Positions 17,026 to 25,190 of a stretch of 64,000 bases of DNA are shown here, one piece after another (within the stretch, counting starts at the first letter, position 1; every line of letters starts with the position of its first letter). Source of the stretch: DATCJA01 sp963814955 (lineage in GTDB: Bacteria; Acidobacteriota; Vicinamibacteria; Vicinamibacterales; UBA2999); assembly GCA_963814955.1 (NCBI GenBank), contig CAWFEX010000013.1, positions 310,001 to 374,000 of the forward strand. Reading direction: 5' to 3'. The position numbers and the translations under genes were made by a program. Under the pieces are notes generated by a model that was not told the origin of the DNA, did no database searches, and saw only the letters and a list, made by a program, of their open reading frames with translations.

Positions 17026-17535
17026 TCATCGCTGGCGACGCGTCGTCCGGGCGGCAGCGGCCGGCTGCGCGGTCAACCGGCTTACATGCTCGGCGCTGAC
17101 ATCGGCAGCCCTGGACAGATAGTCGACGATGACCTCCAGCTCCTTGTCGTCGTAACTGCGATGGAGCCGCGACATGGCGGCTGCAAGCGGCTCGTACAGG
17201 GGCTGGATACGCTCCAGTGCCCTCGGAAGCACCTCTACGAGAACGCGCCGACGATCTCGCGAATCATGAGTGCGGCGGACGAACCGGTTGCGTTCGAGCC
17301 TGTCGATCACCGCGGTCATCGCACCAGTTGTGAGCCCGGCGTGCTCCGCAAGCTGTCCTGCCGTCGTCGGTCCCGCGAGGAACAGGAGGTCGAGGCATTC
17401 GAGAATCGGTGGAGTTACGCCGACGTGACTGGCTACGGTGTCGCTGAGCAGAACCGACTGCGCACTGACTCGTCGCAGCACCCGGTCGAGCGTGTCCAGC
17501 AGCTCGGTACGGTGCCGTGCCCGGCCCGATGTCAT
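17026..17535 (-). CDS. MarR family transcriptional regulator
   Basis: A protein of 169 aa with the MarR winged helix: LDLLFLAGPTTAGQLAEHAG, LTTGAMTAVIDRLERNRFV (recognition helix) and RRTHDSRDRRRVLVEVLP (wing with the DxRxR motif). The frame extends to a TTG at 17547, but the ATG at 17533-17535 is preferred. It precedes an adaptor-ATPase-permease-permease operon on the same strand. A perfect palindrome within its promoter spacer suggests autorepression and ligand-induced expression of the export operon. Confidence 0.9.
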   Translation of the reverse strand: MTSGRARHRTELLDTLDRVLRRVSAQSVLLSDTVASHVGVTPPILECLDLLFLAGPTTAGQLAEHAGLTTGAMTAVIDRLERNRFVRRTHDSRDRRRVLVEVLPRALERIQPLYEPLAAAMSRLHRSYDDKELEVIVDYLSRAADVSAEHVSRLTAQPAAAARTTRRQR

Positions 17536-17546
17536 CTTGATTGTCA

Positions 17547-17575
17547 AGTATCTTGAATATAAAGATATCTGTCAA
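17547..17575 (-). promoter_or_regulatory. Sigma70-like promoter of the marR-export operon
   Basis: On the minus strand a perfect -35 hexamer TTGACA (17570-17575) is separated by 17 nt from GATACT (17547-17552) as -10. This sits 12 nt upstream of the marR ATG at 17535, so the leader would be very short. The spacer is AT-rich, in contrast to the surrounding GC-rich DNA. Confidence 0.6.
17549..17567. promoter_or_regulatory. Putative MarR operator palindrome
   Basis: TATCTT-N7-AAGATA, perfect 6-bp arms in a 19-bp site. It lies between the -35 and -10 elements of the marR promoter, where a bound dimer would block RNA polymerase. Arm sequence and spacing are like operators of MarR/MhqR-type repressors. 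Confidence 0.6.
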
Positions 17576-17615
17576 GCTCCTCTACAGCCCCGCGACGCGA
17601 CACATTGCCTGTGTG

Positions 17616-17978
17616 TCAGGTCTGCGGCACACGCGCGCGGCGGGCAACGGCGAGGCCCCACACGAGCACCGCCACAATGGCGATGTGGTAGACGATGTCG
17701 AGCGGCGTCTGCGGCCCGATGCCGGCGACGATGGTGCCGATGCCGACGAGCGTCCAGAAGAGAGCAAAGCCCTGGGCGAACAGCCCGGCCGCGCGAGTCC
17801 ACATAGGCCGCAGCCACGTCAGCGCCGCGCCGCCGAGCAGAACGGCGGCGATGATGCTTTCGGCGACTCTCGCTTCATGGTGTTCGTATCCAGTCACCAG
17901 CCAGCCGCCATGGATGATGGCGGCAATAACGAATGTGGCAGCCTCGGCAATTAAGAACGTGCGAATGACCTGTGCCAT
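17616..17978 (-). CDS. Small four-helix membrane protein
   Basis: A protein of 120 aa with four predicted helices: FLIAEAATFVIAAIIHGGWL, AESIIAAVLLGGAALTWL, GFALFWTLVGIGTIVAG and IAIVAVLVWGLAVARR. GAGAGGAACG precedes the ATG. Histidines in GYEHHEARV and HGGW are notable. No characterised family recognised. It lies just upstream of the marR gene on the same strand but is separated from it by the marR promoter. Confidence 0.7.
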   Translation of the reverse strand: MAQVIRTFLIAEAATFVIAAIIHGGWLVTGYEHHEARVAESIIAAVLLGGAALTWLRPMWTRAAGLFAQGFALFWTLVGIGTIVAGIGPQTPLDIVYHIAIVAVLVWGLAVARRARVPQT

Positions 17979-18066
17979 AAAAACGTTCCTCTCACGTTCC
18001 TATACGCATTGATCCTGGTGCAGGTTTCGAGCTTAAGGGTGGGTACGGTCCGGTTTCCGCAACCCG

Positions 18067-18234
18067 CGCGCGGTCGCGCACGCTAAAGCGTGCGCTCTAC
18101 ATAATGATGGACGCGGTCGCGGCACGCTAAAGCGCGGTCGCTCTACATAATGATGGACACGCTCGCGCACGCTAAAGCGTGCGCGCTACGTAGGTTGTAG
18201 CGCGCAGGCTTCAGCCTGCGCGTCCCGGCCGCTA
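18067..18234. repeat. Tandem GCACGCTAAAGCGTGC repeats
   Basis: Three consecutive units of GCACGCTAAAGCG palindromes at roughly 46-bp intervals. The first two are followed by CTCTACATAATGATGGAC and the third by GCGCTACGTAG. A related palindrome GCGCAGGCTTCAGCCTGCGC follows at 18201-18220. Units are palindromic and linkers repeat, so this is not a CRISPR. Confidence 0.75.
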
Positions 18235-19242
18235 CAAAATCGCGTCGAGAAATCTCGAGCCGACGTTCAGACAGTCAAACACGTGCAGCCCCAACTGCGA
18301 GGCAAGCTCCACACAGACGGCGGTACCGCGACAACTGTTGCCATACCGATCCAATTTCGGTGAATAGGTACTGATTCCGAGCTGCCGGTTCACCACCGCA
18401 ATGACGCCCCCGCCCACACCGCTCTTGGCCGGGACGCCGACGCGATAGGCCCAGTGACCGGAGTAGTCGTACATGCCGCAGGTGAACATGATCGAGAGAA
18501 CGTCTTTGACGTAGCGTACGGAGAACACCGACCGGCCGGTGATCGGGTGGGATCCCATGTTCGAGAGTGTCGCGGCCATCATGGCCAGATCGCGACTGGT
18601 CACCAGAATCGCGCACTGCTTGAAATAGATGTCCAGCGCCGCTTCGGCTTCCTCGTGCACGATGCCGAAGTTCAGCAGCAGATGCGCGATTGCGCGGTTG
18701 CGGTGACCGGTGCGCCGTTCGGATTGATACACGGCGTCGTCCACGGAGAGAGTCCGACCCGCCAGGGCGCTGAACCGGTCGAGCAAATAGTCGGTGGTCC
18801 GATTCCCATAAATGGCATGGAGCAAGGCGGTCACCGTGATCGCCCCGGAGTTGATCATCGGGTTGAACGGGCGATTGGTGTCGCTTTGGAGCTGAATGGA
18901 ATTGAAGGCGTCGCCGCTCGGCTCGACGCCGACGTGCTGAAACACCTTGTCATGGCCCAGCTCTTCGAGCGCCAGCCCGAATGTGAACGGCTTCGAGATC
19001 GACTGAATCGTGAACGCTTTATCGCAGGTCCCGGCCTCGAACACGCGGCCGTCGGCGGTGACCAGGCAGATGCCGAAATCATCCGGGTTGGCGTAGCTCA
19101 ACTCGGGGATGTACGTCGCGACGTCGCCCTCGTCTATCGGCAGACACTTGGCGTAAGCGGAATCGACCAGCGCCTGAAGCTCCTGGCCGCGCGTGACTTC
19201 TACGCGTTGTCTCTGGCATTTGGATCGGCACGCTCGGAGCAA
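18232..19242 (-). CDS. glsA: Glutaminase A
   Basis: Hydrolyses L-glutamine to glutamate and ammonia in the cytoplasm. The protein is about 336 aa with the serine-dependent beta-lactamase-like fold: the SxxK motif in FTIQSISKPFTFGLALEELG, VGVEPSGDAFNSI, then RPFNPMINSGAI with the conserved Asn-Ser, and GVPAKSGVGGGVIAVV near the C-terminus. Length fits the family (about 300-330 aa). The start is uncertain: the frame begins at a TTG (19242) with no clear ribosome site, and the conserved region starts near ELQALVDSAY. Confidence 0.93.
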   Translation of the reverse strand: MLRACRSKCQRQRVEVTRGQELQALVDSAYAKCLPIDEGDVATYIPELSYANPDDFGICLVTADGRVFEAGTCDKAFTIQSISKPFTFGLALEELGHDKVFQHVGVEPSGDAFNSIQLQSDTNRPFNPMINSGAITVTALLHAIYGNRTTDYLLDRFSALAGRTLSVDDAVYQSERRTGHRNRAIAHLLLNFGIVHEEAEAALDIYFKQCAILVTSRDLAMMAATLSNMGSHPITGRSVFSVRYVKDVLSIMFTCGMYDYSGHWAYRVGVPAKSGVGGGVIAVVNRQLGISTYSPKLDRYGNSCRGTAVCVELASQLGLHVFDCLNVGSRFLDAIL

Positions 19243-19687
19243 TGGCTGTGCCTAGCTCGTCCGTGTATTCTGACCGGCGCTAAGGTCAATACATGCAAAC
19301 AGTTCAGGGACAAATGAGATCAGGATCGCGGCGTGTTGCGCGCTACAACAATGTCGCGATCTTCCCGAGATGGCGACATGTTCGAAGGATTTGGTCATTG
19401 TGGGCCGGCAGCATCAATGTGGGGCATCGATGAACGACCGCGGTTGGGCTGACGCCTTAGACGCGGCCCCGCCCGTCGAGAAACATGGCGCGGCCCATGC
19501 TTCAGTTGACATGCTCGCCGGGGCCGGCTGACCACTTTTGCCGAGCGCTGTGACTGGTTACACAGATGAGTTGCATCTGCGCGCATGTAAGTTTGACGGC
19601 TCTGTAGTCTCAATGAACGATTGGGTGGGCGGCCCAGCAGTTTGAGTAGTGGTATTGGAAAACTCGAGAGACCAGAAGGAGGGGCGA
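19243..19687. other. Intergenic region without recognisable gene
   Basis: About 445 bp between the divergent glutaminase and PEGA genes. I see no convincing coding frame, RNA gene or repeat, apart from the ribosome site AAGGAGGGGC at the right edge that sets the next start. Confidence 0.5.
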
Positions 19688-20442
19688 GTGCGGCCGAGAA
19701 TCAATACTGAGCCGGCGTTCGACCCGATGACCCTGTTCACATCGGAAAGACCGGCCGTCGCCACGCCAAATTCGCAGGCGGTTCCCGAGCGGCGTCCGCC
19801 AATGTTTGTGGCCGTGCCGGATCGTTATCCGCTTCGCGGACCGCGCATTTCATCGACCGCCGCAAGAGTCACCGTTATCACAACGTCGGCGATGGTGGTT
19901 GGGGTTCTCATCGGCTTTGCGAGCGGATACCTCACTTCGCCGGGGTTCAACGTACCGGGGGCCACCGTGCCCGGTGCTACCGTGCCGCGTGCTACGGCGC
20001 CGCACGCCGCCGTGCCGCAGGCCACCCCGTGCCGGAGGCCGCCGCACCGGAGGCCGCCGCACCGAAGGCCGCACCCCCGGCGGCACCAGCCACGCTCAAC
20101 CCGTCCCCATCACAGATCTCGGCGACGGCTGTCAATCCGCCATCGAGCAAGGCAAACACAGGCGGGCCGCTTTCGGCTGCACCAGTCCGGGAACCGCGCG
20201 TTCCGGCAGCGGCGGCGGCCATCACGCGGCCTCAAGGATCGATCGTGGTCGTGTCCCGTCCACCAGGAGCGGACGTCGCGCTCGACGGCCGCGTTGTGGG
20301 GCAGACGCCGATGTCGATTCCGAACGTGACGGAAGGCATGCACGTGCTCGGCATAGAGCTGCCGGGTTTCAGCCGGTGGGCGACCACCGTGCGCGTCGAG
20401 GCCGGCGAGCCCACACGGGTTGGCGCGTCACTGACGCCCTGA
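19688..20442 (+). pseudogene. Membrane-anchored PEGA-domain protein, frameshifted
   Basis: GTG start at 19688 after AAGGAGGGGC. The first part has an N-terminal cytoplasmic segment, a helix (TVITTSAMVVGVLIGFASGY) and a Pro/Ala repeat linker. Near 20025, inside the repetitive linker, one base is missing and the reading continues as PEAAAPEAAAPKAAP and a C-terminal PEGA domain: ITRPQGSIVVVSRPPGADV, ALDGRVVGQTPMSIPNV, GMHVLGIELPGFSRWATTV. PEGA domains bind cell-surface material. Its position just before the Tad locus suggests a surface-associated role. The break may be an assembly error in a low-complexity stretch. Confidence 0.75.
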
Positions 20443-20651
20443 TCAGACCCGGTCGTGCGGCCGGCCGCAGCCGTCTCACGATCGGCCTAAACACCCGTTG
20501 AAATCCCCGACAGGCGACGCGGCGTCCCCATCAAGGGACACCGTTCCGGCTCAAGACCGCCTTAATCGCGAGCCTTTAGGCCATCGCGGCGTCCCTGGCC
20601 TGGTCACGTTATTGCCTGACGGGGCTGCTGGCTCCGACTGTCCCCGCGACA

Positions 20652-20657
20652 TATAAT
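20652..20657 (+). promoter_or_regulatory. Candidate -10 element of the Tad operon
   Basis: A TATAAT hexamer 43 bp before the cpaC start, in otherwise GC-rich DNA. The region 17 bp upstream (TGGCTC) is a poor -35, so activator dependence is possible. Confidence 0.4.
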
Positions 20658-20699
20658 CCGGCGACCGTGCGGGGCCGGCTTGACCCGCCATAGTTTTCA

Positions 20700-22754
20700 A
20701 TGACACCCGCAATTTCGCCGCGATTGGTCAGCGCCACTTTGCTCGCATGGGCCGCGCTTCAAGTGGTGCCGGGCGTTGTGTTCGCCCGCCCGCTCGCACC
20801 CGCAGCAAGCCAGGCAGTGAACGCCCAAACACCCGACGCGCCGATCGTCATCATCCGATCCCAGTACCGGCGACTGCCGTTCGCACAGGACATCCAACGC
20901 ATCGCGGTCGCGGCCCCGGAAATCCTGACAGCAGAACTGATTACCAGCCGTGAGCTGTTGCTACTCGGACGCGAAACCGGTCGCACGACCGTCATCGTGT
21001 GGTTTACCAACGGAACGTCCCGTGAGTTCGCGTTCGCGGTTCAGCGGGACTTGTCGGTTCTCGAGCGCGCCCTCAAGCGAGTGCATCCGTCCATTGAAGT
21101 CGAGAGCGCGCCCGATCGCGATGCGCTCGTACTTACCGGTGTCGTGCCGGATATCAACGCGTCGCTCACCGCCGAGGCGATCGCGCGCAACTACCTTGAC
21201 GCAGGCAACGGTGAGCGCGGCACGCCGCAGCCACTCATTGCTGCTCCTCCGGATGCAACCGGTGCCGTTCCACCTGGAGCACTTGGCGTTGCGCCCAACG
21301 CACCGGGAGCGCAGCCGGGCGCGCCAGCTGCGGCGCCAGCGAGCCAGCTCCAGGGTGCCATTCAGCCGTCGGGCACGGTGATCAACCTCATTCAGCTCGA
21401 CACACTGCCTCCGCTGCCGGAAGAGAAATTGCTCGACGCGATTCGGCTCATTGGCGGACAGGACGTCACCGTCCGGCGCATCCTGCAGGGCAACGTCCGC
21501 GACGATGCCACGGACACGCTGGTGCTGGAAGGGCGCGTCCCCAATCAGACAGCGCTCATTCGGATTCTCGTGCTGTCGGCGCAACTCTTTGCCGGCCAGA
21601 CGGTCACGGCCACCGACATTCGCGTGCTCGCCGACGAAGCCGGTGGCCTCGCCGACGAAGCACAGATGCAGTCGCAGTCCACTCAGACGCAACTCGGCGG
21701 TGGCGCGACCTCGTCCCTTTTTGGTGGTGCGAGGGGAAGCCGTCTCACCAATCAGCTCCGCAGCAATCTGGGGCGGGCGAAGGTCATCGAGGTGTCTGGT
21801 GGACGGATCCTGTCGTTCCTTGAAGTGAGCGATCTGCCGCAGGTGCGCGTCGACATTCGTCTTGTCGAAGTGAACCGGACGAAGTTGCGGACGTTCAACC
21901 CCAATACCGTGGTGGCAGTCTCGAGTTTCCGGCAGCCGTCGCTGAATCCATCACAGGCGGCAGCGACAGTCCAGGGCGATCAGGCTGCACGGGTCGGCAG
22001 CGCAGGCGCGGCCATCCAGAACGTGCTGTCGTTCCTCAATGGCGGGCTGCTGAATGAATTGCAATATGCGGGCGGCAATGCGGCGATCGCGACGGCGTTA
22101 TCGCTGCTCGAGCGTGAAGGCATTGCGCAAAGCTTGTCGTCCCCGTCGCTGACGGTACTGTCGGGAGAATTGGCACAGGTCCAGATTGGTGGTGAAGTGC
22201 CAGTACCGACTGCCTTCGCGCCGGCCTTCGGCGCCGTTGCTGCGGGTGCCGCCACCGCCGCCACCACCCCCGGTGTTTTCAGCTCGGTTGAGTTCGTGCC
22301 GTTTGGCGTTCAGCTTCAAATCCGCCCGCTCGTGGGTGACGACGACACGATCACACTGGATGTCCAGCCGCTCGTGGTCACACCCGACGCGGTCCTTACG
22401 GATGCCATTCGTCAATCGACGGGTACCGCCGTCGCCACAACGGCGTTCCAGACGCGCGCGCTGCGCACCAGTTCGAGGCTCCAGGACGGACAGGCCCTGC
22501 TCATTGGCGGCCTGCTGTCGAACAACACGTCCACGAATACGGCCTCAACGCCGGGTGTCCGGGACACGCCGGTTCTGGGCTGGCTATTCCAGAGCTTCAA
22601 TCGGAACGACCAGGACACTGAGTTGATCGTCATGGTGAATCCCGTTATTCTCCGAGCACCAGTTCCAGACGTGGCCCTGTGGACGTTTCCCAACCGGGAT
22701 GAGCTGCTTCGCCCGGTCATCGCCGGGCCTGCAACGGTGCAACCTAAAGAGTAA
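20700..22754 (+). CDS. cpaC: Tad pilus secretin CpaC/RcpA
   Basis: Outer-membrane secretin of a Tad/Flp pilus, 684 aa. A signal peptide is followed by the pilus-specific N-domain (IVIIRSQYRRLPFAQDIQRI, ELLLLGRETGRTTVIVWF). A BON-like segment (VESAPDRDALVLTGVVPD), a Pro/Ala-rich linker (about residues 180-225) and a second BON-like part precede the secretin core (LEVSDLPQVRVDIRLVEVNR; SLSSPSLTVLSGELAQVQIG; LQDGQALLIGGLLSNN; TPVLGWLFQS). First gene of a codirectional run of at least ten Tad genes. Confidence 0.93.
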   Translation: MTPAISPRLVSATLLAWAALQVVPGVVFARPLAPAASQAVNAQTPDAPIVIIRSQYRRLPFAQDIQRIAVAAPEILTAELITSRELLLLGRETGRTTVIVWFTNGTSREFAFAVQRDLSVLERALKRVHPSIEVESAPDRDALVLTGVVPDINASLTAEAIARNYLDAGNGERGTPQPLIAAPPDATGAVPPGALGVAPNAPGAQPGAPAAAPASQLQGAIQPSGTVINLIQLDTLPPLPEEKLLDAIRLIGGQDVTVRRILQGNVRDDATDTLVLEGRVPNQTALIRILVLSAQLFAGQTVTATDIRVLADEAGGLADEAQMQSQSTQTQLGGGATSSLFGGARGSRLTNQLRSNLGRAKVIEVSGGRILSFLEVSDLPQVRVDIRLVEVNRTKLRTFNPNTVVAVSSFRQPSLNPSQAAATVQGDQAARVGSAGAAIQNVLSFLNGGLLNELQYAGGNAAIATALSLLEREGIAQSLSSPSLTVLSGELAQVQIGGEVPVPTAFAPAFGAVAAGAATAATTPGVFSSVEFVPFGVQLQIRPLVGDDDTITLDVQPLVVTPDAVLTDAIRQSTGTAVATTAFQTRALRTSSRLQDGQALLIGGLLSNNTSTNTASTPGVRDTPVLGWLFQSFNRNDQDTELIVMVNPVILRAPVPDVALWTFPNRDELLRPVIAGPATVQPKE

Positions 22755-22777
22755 ACGCGGTCGGACAGGAGGGTGTG

Positions 22778-23149
22778 ATGTCGAAGGTGCTACAGCGGTT
22801 GCGGAACAACAAGGGTGCGTCGCTCGTCGAATATGCGCTGATCGTGGCGGGCGTCTCGCTCATTGGTGCCGCTGCCGTCTCGGTGTTCGGCCACAAAGTC
22901 ACGGACATGCTGGGCATGTCGGCAGCTGTCATACCGGGTGCTCACGTCGACGACAACGCGCCGATTGTCAGCGGCCGGACCATCGAAACCTCCACGAATA
23001 CCCCTGGCTTCGATTCGGGAAACTCCGCAACCGGTATTGGTCTTGACGTCAACGCCATTACGCAGTCGAACGGAGCGACACGTCTTGGCGACAGTGTCGG
23101 CGGAGACGGTTCCCTCTCGTCGCTCGTCCTCGAAACGCAAAACAAGTAA
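22778..23149 (+). CDS. flp: Flp-type pilin
   Basis: Major pilin candidate of the Tad pilus, 123 aa. A short basic leader ends in Gly, followed by the processed hydrophobic segment: KG/ASLVEYALIVAGVSLIG. Cleavage is expected after Gly, with Glu at +5 and Tyr at +6, the Flp motif. Typical Flp pilins have 50-80 residues; here a polar tail of about 80 residues rich in Gly, Asn, Ser and Thr is added. AGGAGGG precedes the ATG at 22778. The prepilin peptidase required is not in this window. Confidence 0.88.
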   Translation: MSKVLQRLRNNKGASLVEYALIVAGVSLIGAAAVSVFGHKVTDMLGMSAAVIPGAHVDDNAPIVSGRTIETSTNTPGFDSGNSATGIGLDVNAITQSNGATRLGDSVGGDGSLSSLVLETQNK

Positions 23150-23157
23150 GGCCCCAT

Positions 23158-24183
23158 GTGCACCCGAGGGCCGCGGTGATCTCCAGGGCGCAGACGGGCG
23201 GTCGGCCCGGTCTGCGACGCCTGGAGCGGGGGGCGGCGCTCGTCGAGTTCGCGCTCGTTTCGCTGCTGCTGTATCTGCTGGTGGCGGGAGCTGTCGAATT
23301 CGGGCGGTTGATGTTCGACGCAAGCGCGATCCAGGATGTCGCGCGTCTGGCGGCGCGGGAACTTGCTGTCGCCCCGATCAGAGCAGACGCGACGTTCGAG
23401 TATGCGCTGTCCTGCGATGCGACCGCCGATCCCGGCTGCCTGATCGACCTGAGGGCCCGCGTGTTCGACCCGGCCTGCCTGGTTGTCGACCTTGACGATC
23501 CCGCGGTATCTGCCGATCCCGACGGGTTCTTTGCGTCGATGCCCGTGGTGAATCGCGCGCTGAGACCGCTGATGGTCAGCGAATCGTCACGACCCAACCT
23601 GCTCCGTTACGCCGGCGCGCTGTTGGGCGACGCCACCGGTTTGGCGTGCAGCGCCGTGGGGCCGAACGGACAGGCTGCACCCACTGGGCTGACGGTTGCC
23701 ATTCCTTTGATCGAGGCGCGCGATGGCAACGGCGTCGAATCAATCACCTGGGTGCCGGTGCTGCAGGAGATCCGCTCGGCCCAGGACGCGGACTGTCCGG
23801 CGAGAGGGCCATTCAGCCTCATCTACCTCGCAAACCAGGACGAATGCGGTCCGCTCGACGCCGATCCCCTTGCGGATCGCGGGTTGGCGGCCGTACGCGT
23901 CAATTACCCGTATCAGGCCGCGACGCTCAGCGGCTTTGTGCCGTCGGCGCCGAGCGACATCGATCCACTTCCTCCCAATATCGCGAACCCGATCGTGGCC
24001 GATGATGGAGCCGTCCAGCAGAACAATGCCGCTCCAGGGGCCACCATAGACGACGGTGGGGTCGGGCCGTATGCGGGACCTTTCGGACTGGGCCGACAGT
24101 TCGCACTGGCCGGCAGGGTCGTGCGGCCGTTTCGCAAGCTGATCTCGGCGCAGGCGATTTATCGCCGTGAGGTCGTCGAGTGA
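23158..24183 (+). CDS. tadE: TadE-like pseudopilin
   Basis: A protein of 341 aa with a TadE motif near residue 26: ERGAALVEFALVSLLLYLLV, then GRLMFDASAIQDVARLAARE. TadE/TadF are minor pseudopilins processed like Flp. This one is longer than usual because of a 270-residue extracytoplasmic domain with several cysteines. GTG start 8 bp after flp. The downstream cpaB start overlaps its stop (GTGA). Confidence 0.85.
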   Translation: MHPRAAVISRAQTGGRPGLRRLERGAALVEFALVSLLLYLLVAGAVEFGRLMFDASAIQDVARLAARELAVAPIRADATFEYALSCDATADPGCLIDLRARVFDPACLVVDLDDPAVSADPDGFFASMPVVNRALRPLMVSESSRPNLLRYAGALLGDATGLACSAVGPNGQAAPTGLTVAIPLIEARDGNGVESITWVPVLQEIRSAQDADCPARGPFSLIYLANQDECGPLDADPLADRGLAAVRVNYPYQAATLSGFVPSAPSDIDPLPPNIANPIVADDGAVQQNNAAPGATIDDGGVGPYAGPFGLGRQFALAGRVVRPFRKLISAQAIYRREVVE

Positions 24184-25190
24184 AGCCTTTCGCGCCGCGC
24201 CGCCCGGGCGCTCCGTCAACGTTCGGCGCCCCGATCGTGGCGCTGGGGGTTGTCGTGTCAGTGGTGCTGGTGGTGGCGGTGCTGATGGCGCTTGGCGTCG
24301 TCGACGTGTCGAGATTCACGTCCAGCGAGCCGTCCACCGAAGGCCTCATCGCCGTGCCGACGCCCGCGACCGCGATTCCCGCGTACGCGAGAGTGCGGCG
24401 CGATCATCTGTGGGACCGCGCGAACAGTCGGCTCGCCGTGGTCTATCTTCCGCCAAGGGCCGTTACCAAGGAGATGCTGGTCAACATTTCCGACATCCTC
24501 GGCCGCGTGCTCGATCATCAGAAGGAACCGGGGTACGTCTTCACCGAACTGGATTTCCTGCCCAGAGGTACCCGCGAGGGCATCGTCGCCGGCATTCCCG
24601 CAGGGAAGCGGGCGATTCGGATTTCCGCCGATCAGGTGGACGGACTGTATGGCCTCAACGCCGGCGATCGGTTCGACCTTCTTGCAACAATGCCGATCGA
24701 TGCGAGCCGCAGCGGCGCTCAGACGTTCAACTTCTCCGGGCCGTACAGTCAGGAGCTCGCGCTTCAGGCGCAGCTTTCGAACTGGAACAAGCAGGCGACC
24801 GTGCGAGTCATCGTTCAGAGCGCCGTCATCGTGGAGCCGATGAACACGCGAGCGGTGCCGACTTATCAGAGCACGCTGACGGAAGGCGCCGCCACTCGAA
24901 CGCGTCCGGTTCAAGAGGCTGTCATCGCAATAGATCCGCACGAAGTAGCGCTGCTCACGGAAGCGATGGCCGTGCAAGCCAAACTGACGACCATTCCCAG
25001 GTCGGGTCGCCCGGACGATCCGTTGGACAGCAGGACCCCGGACCGGCGTCCCGTCAGTCCCTTCGCGACCGGTTCCTCCAATACAGGCGGCGAAGACTCG
25101 GGCCTCTCTCCGGAAGAGTCGGAAAATTTCAGGGTGGTCGAAACGATCATCGGGCAGAAGCGATCGCTCACCGCCGTCCCGAGGCCGTAG
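24180..25190 (+). CDS. cpaB: Flp pilus assembly protein CpaB/RcpC
   Basis: A protein of 336 aa with one N-terminal membrane helix (IVALGVVVSVVLVVAVLMAL) and a SAF-like domain (VPTPATAIPAYARVRRDHLW; TEGLI before it). The RcpC-type region KRAIRISADQVDGLYGLNAG and RFDLLATMPID follows, and a late VQEAVIAIDPHEVALLTEAM. It assists secretin and pilus assembly in the periplasm. The GTG start overlaps tadE by 4 bp. A Pro/Ser-rich C-terminal tail of about 60 residues is unusual. Confidence 0.88.
   Translation: MKPFAPRRPGAPSTFGAPIVALGVVVSVVLVVAVLMALGVVDVSRFTSSEPSTEGLIAVPTPATAIPAYARVRRDHLWDRANSRLAVVYLPPRAVTKEMLVNISDILGRVLDHQKEPGYVFTELDFLPRGTREGIVAGIPAGKRAIRISADQVDGLYGLNAGDRFDLLATMPIDASRSGAQTFNFSGPYSQELALQAQLSNWNKQATVRVIVQSAVIVEPMNTRAVPTYQSTLTEGAATRTRPVQEAVIAIDPHEVALLTEAMAVQAKLTTIPRSGRPDDPLDSRTPDRRPVSPFATGSSNTGGEDSGLSPEESENFRVVETIIGQKRSLTAVPRP

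Noticed and set aside
18067..18200. Possible CRISPR array
   Set aside because: Repeat units are palindromes and the linkers between them are also repeated, so there are no unique spacers; no cas genes.
20443..20699. Possible riboswitch in the leader of the Tad operon
   Set aside because: A hairpin (GGCGTCCCC...GGGACACCG) is present but conserved cyclic-di-GMP riboswitch bases are not.
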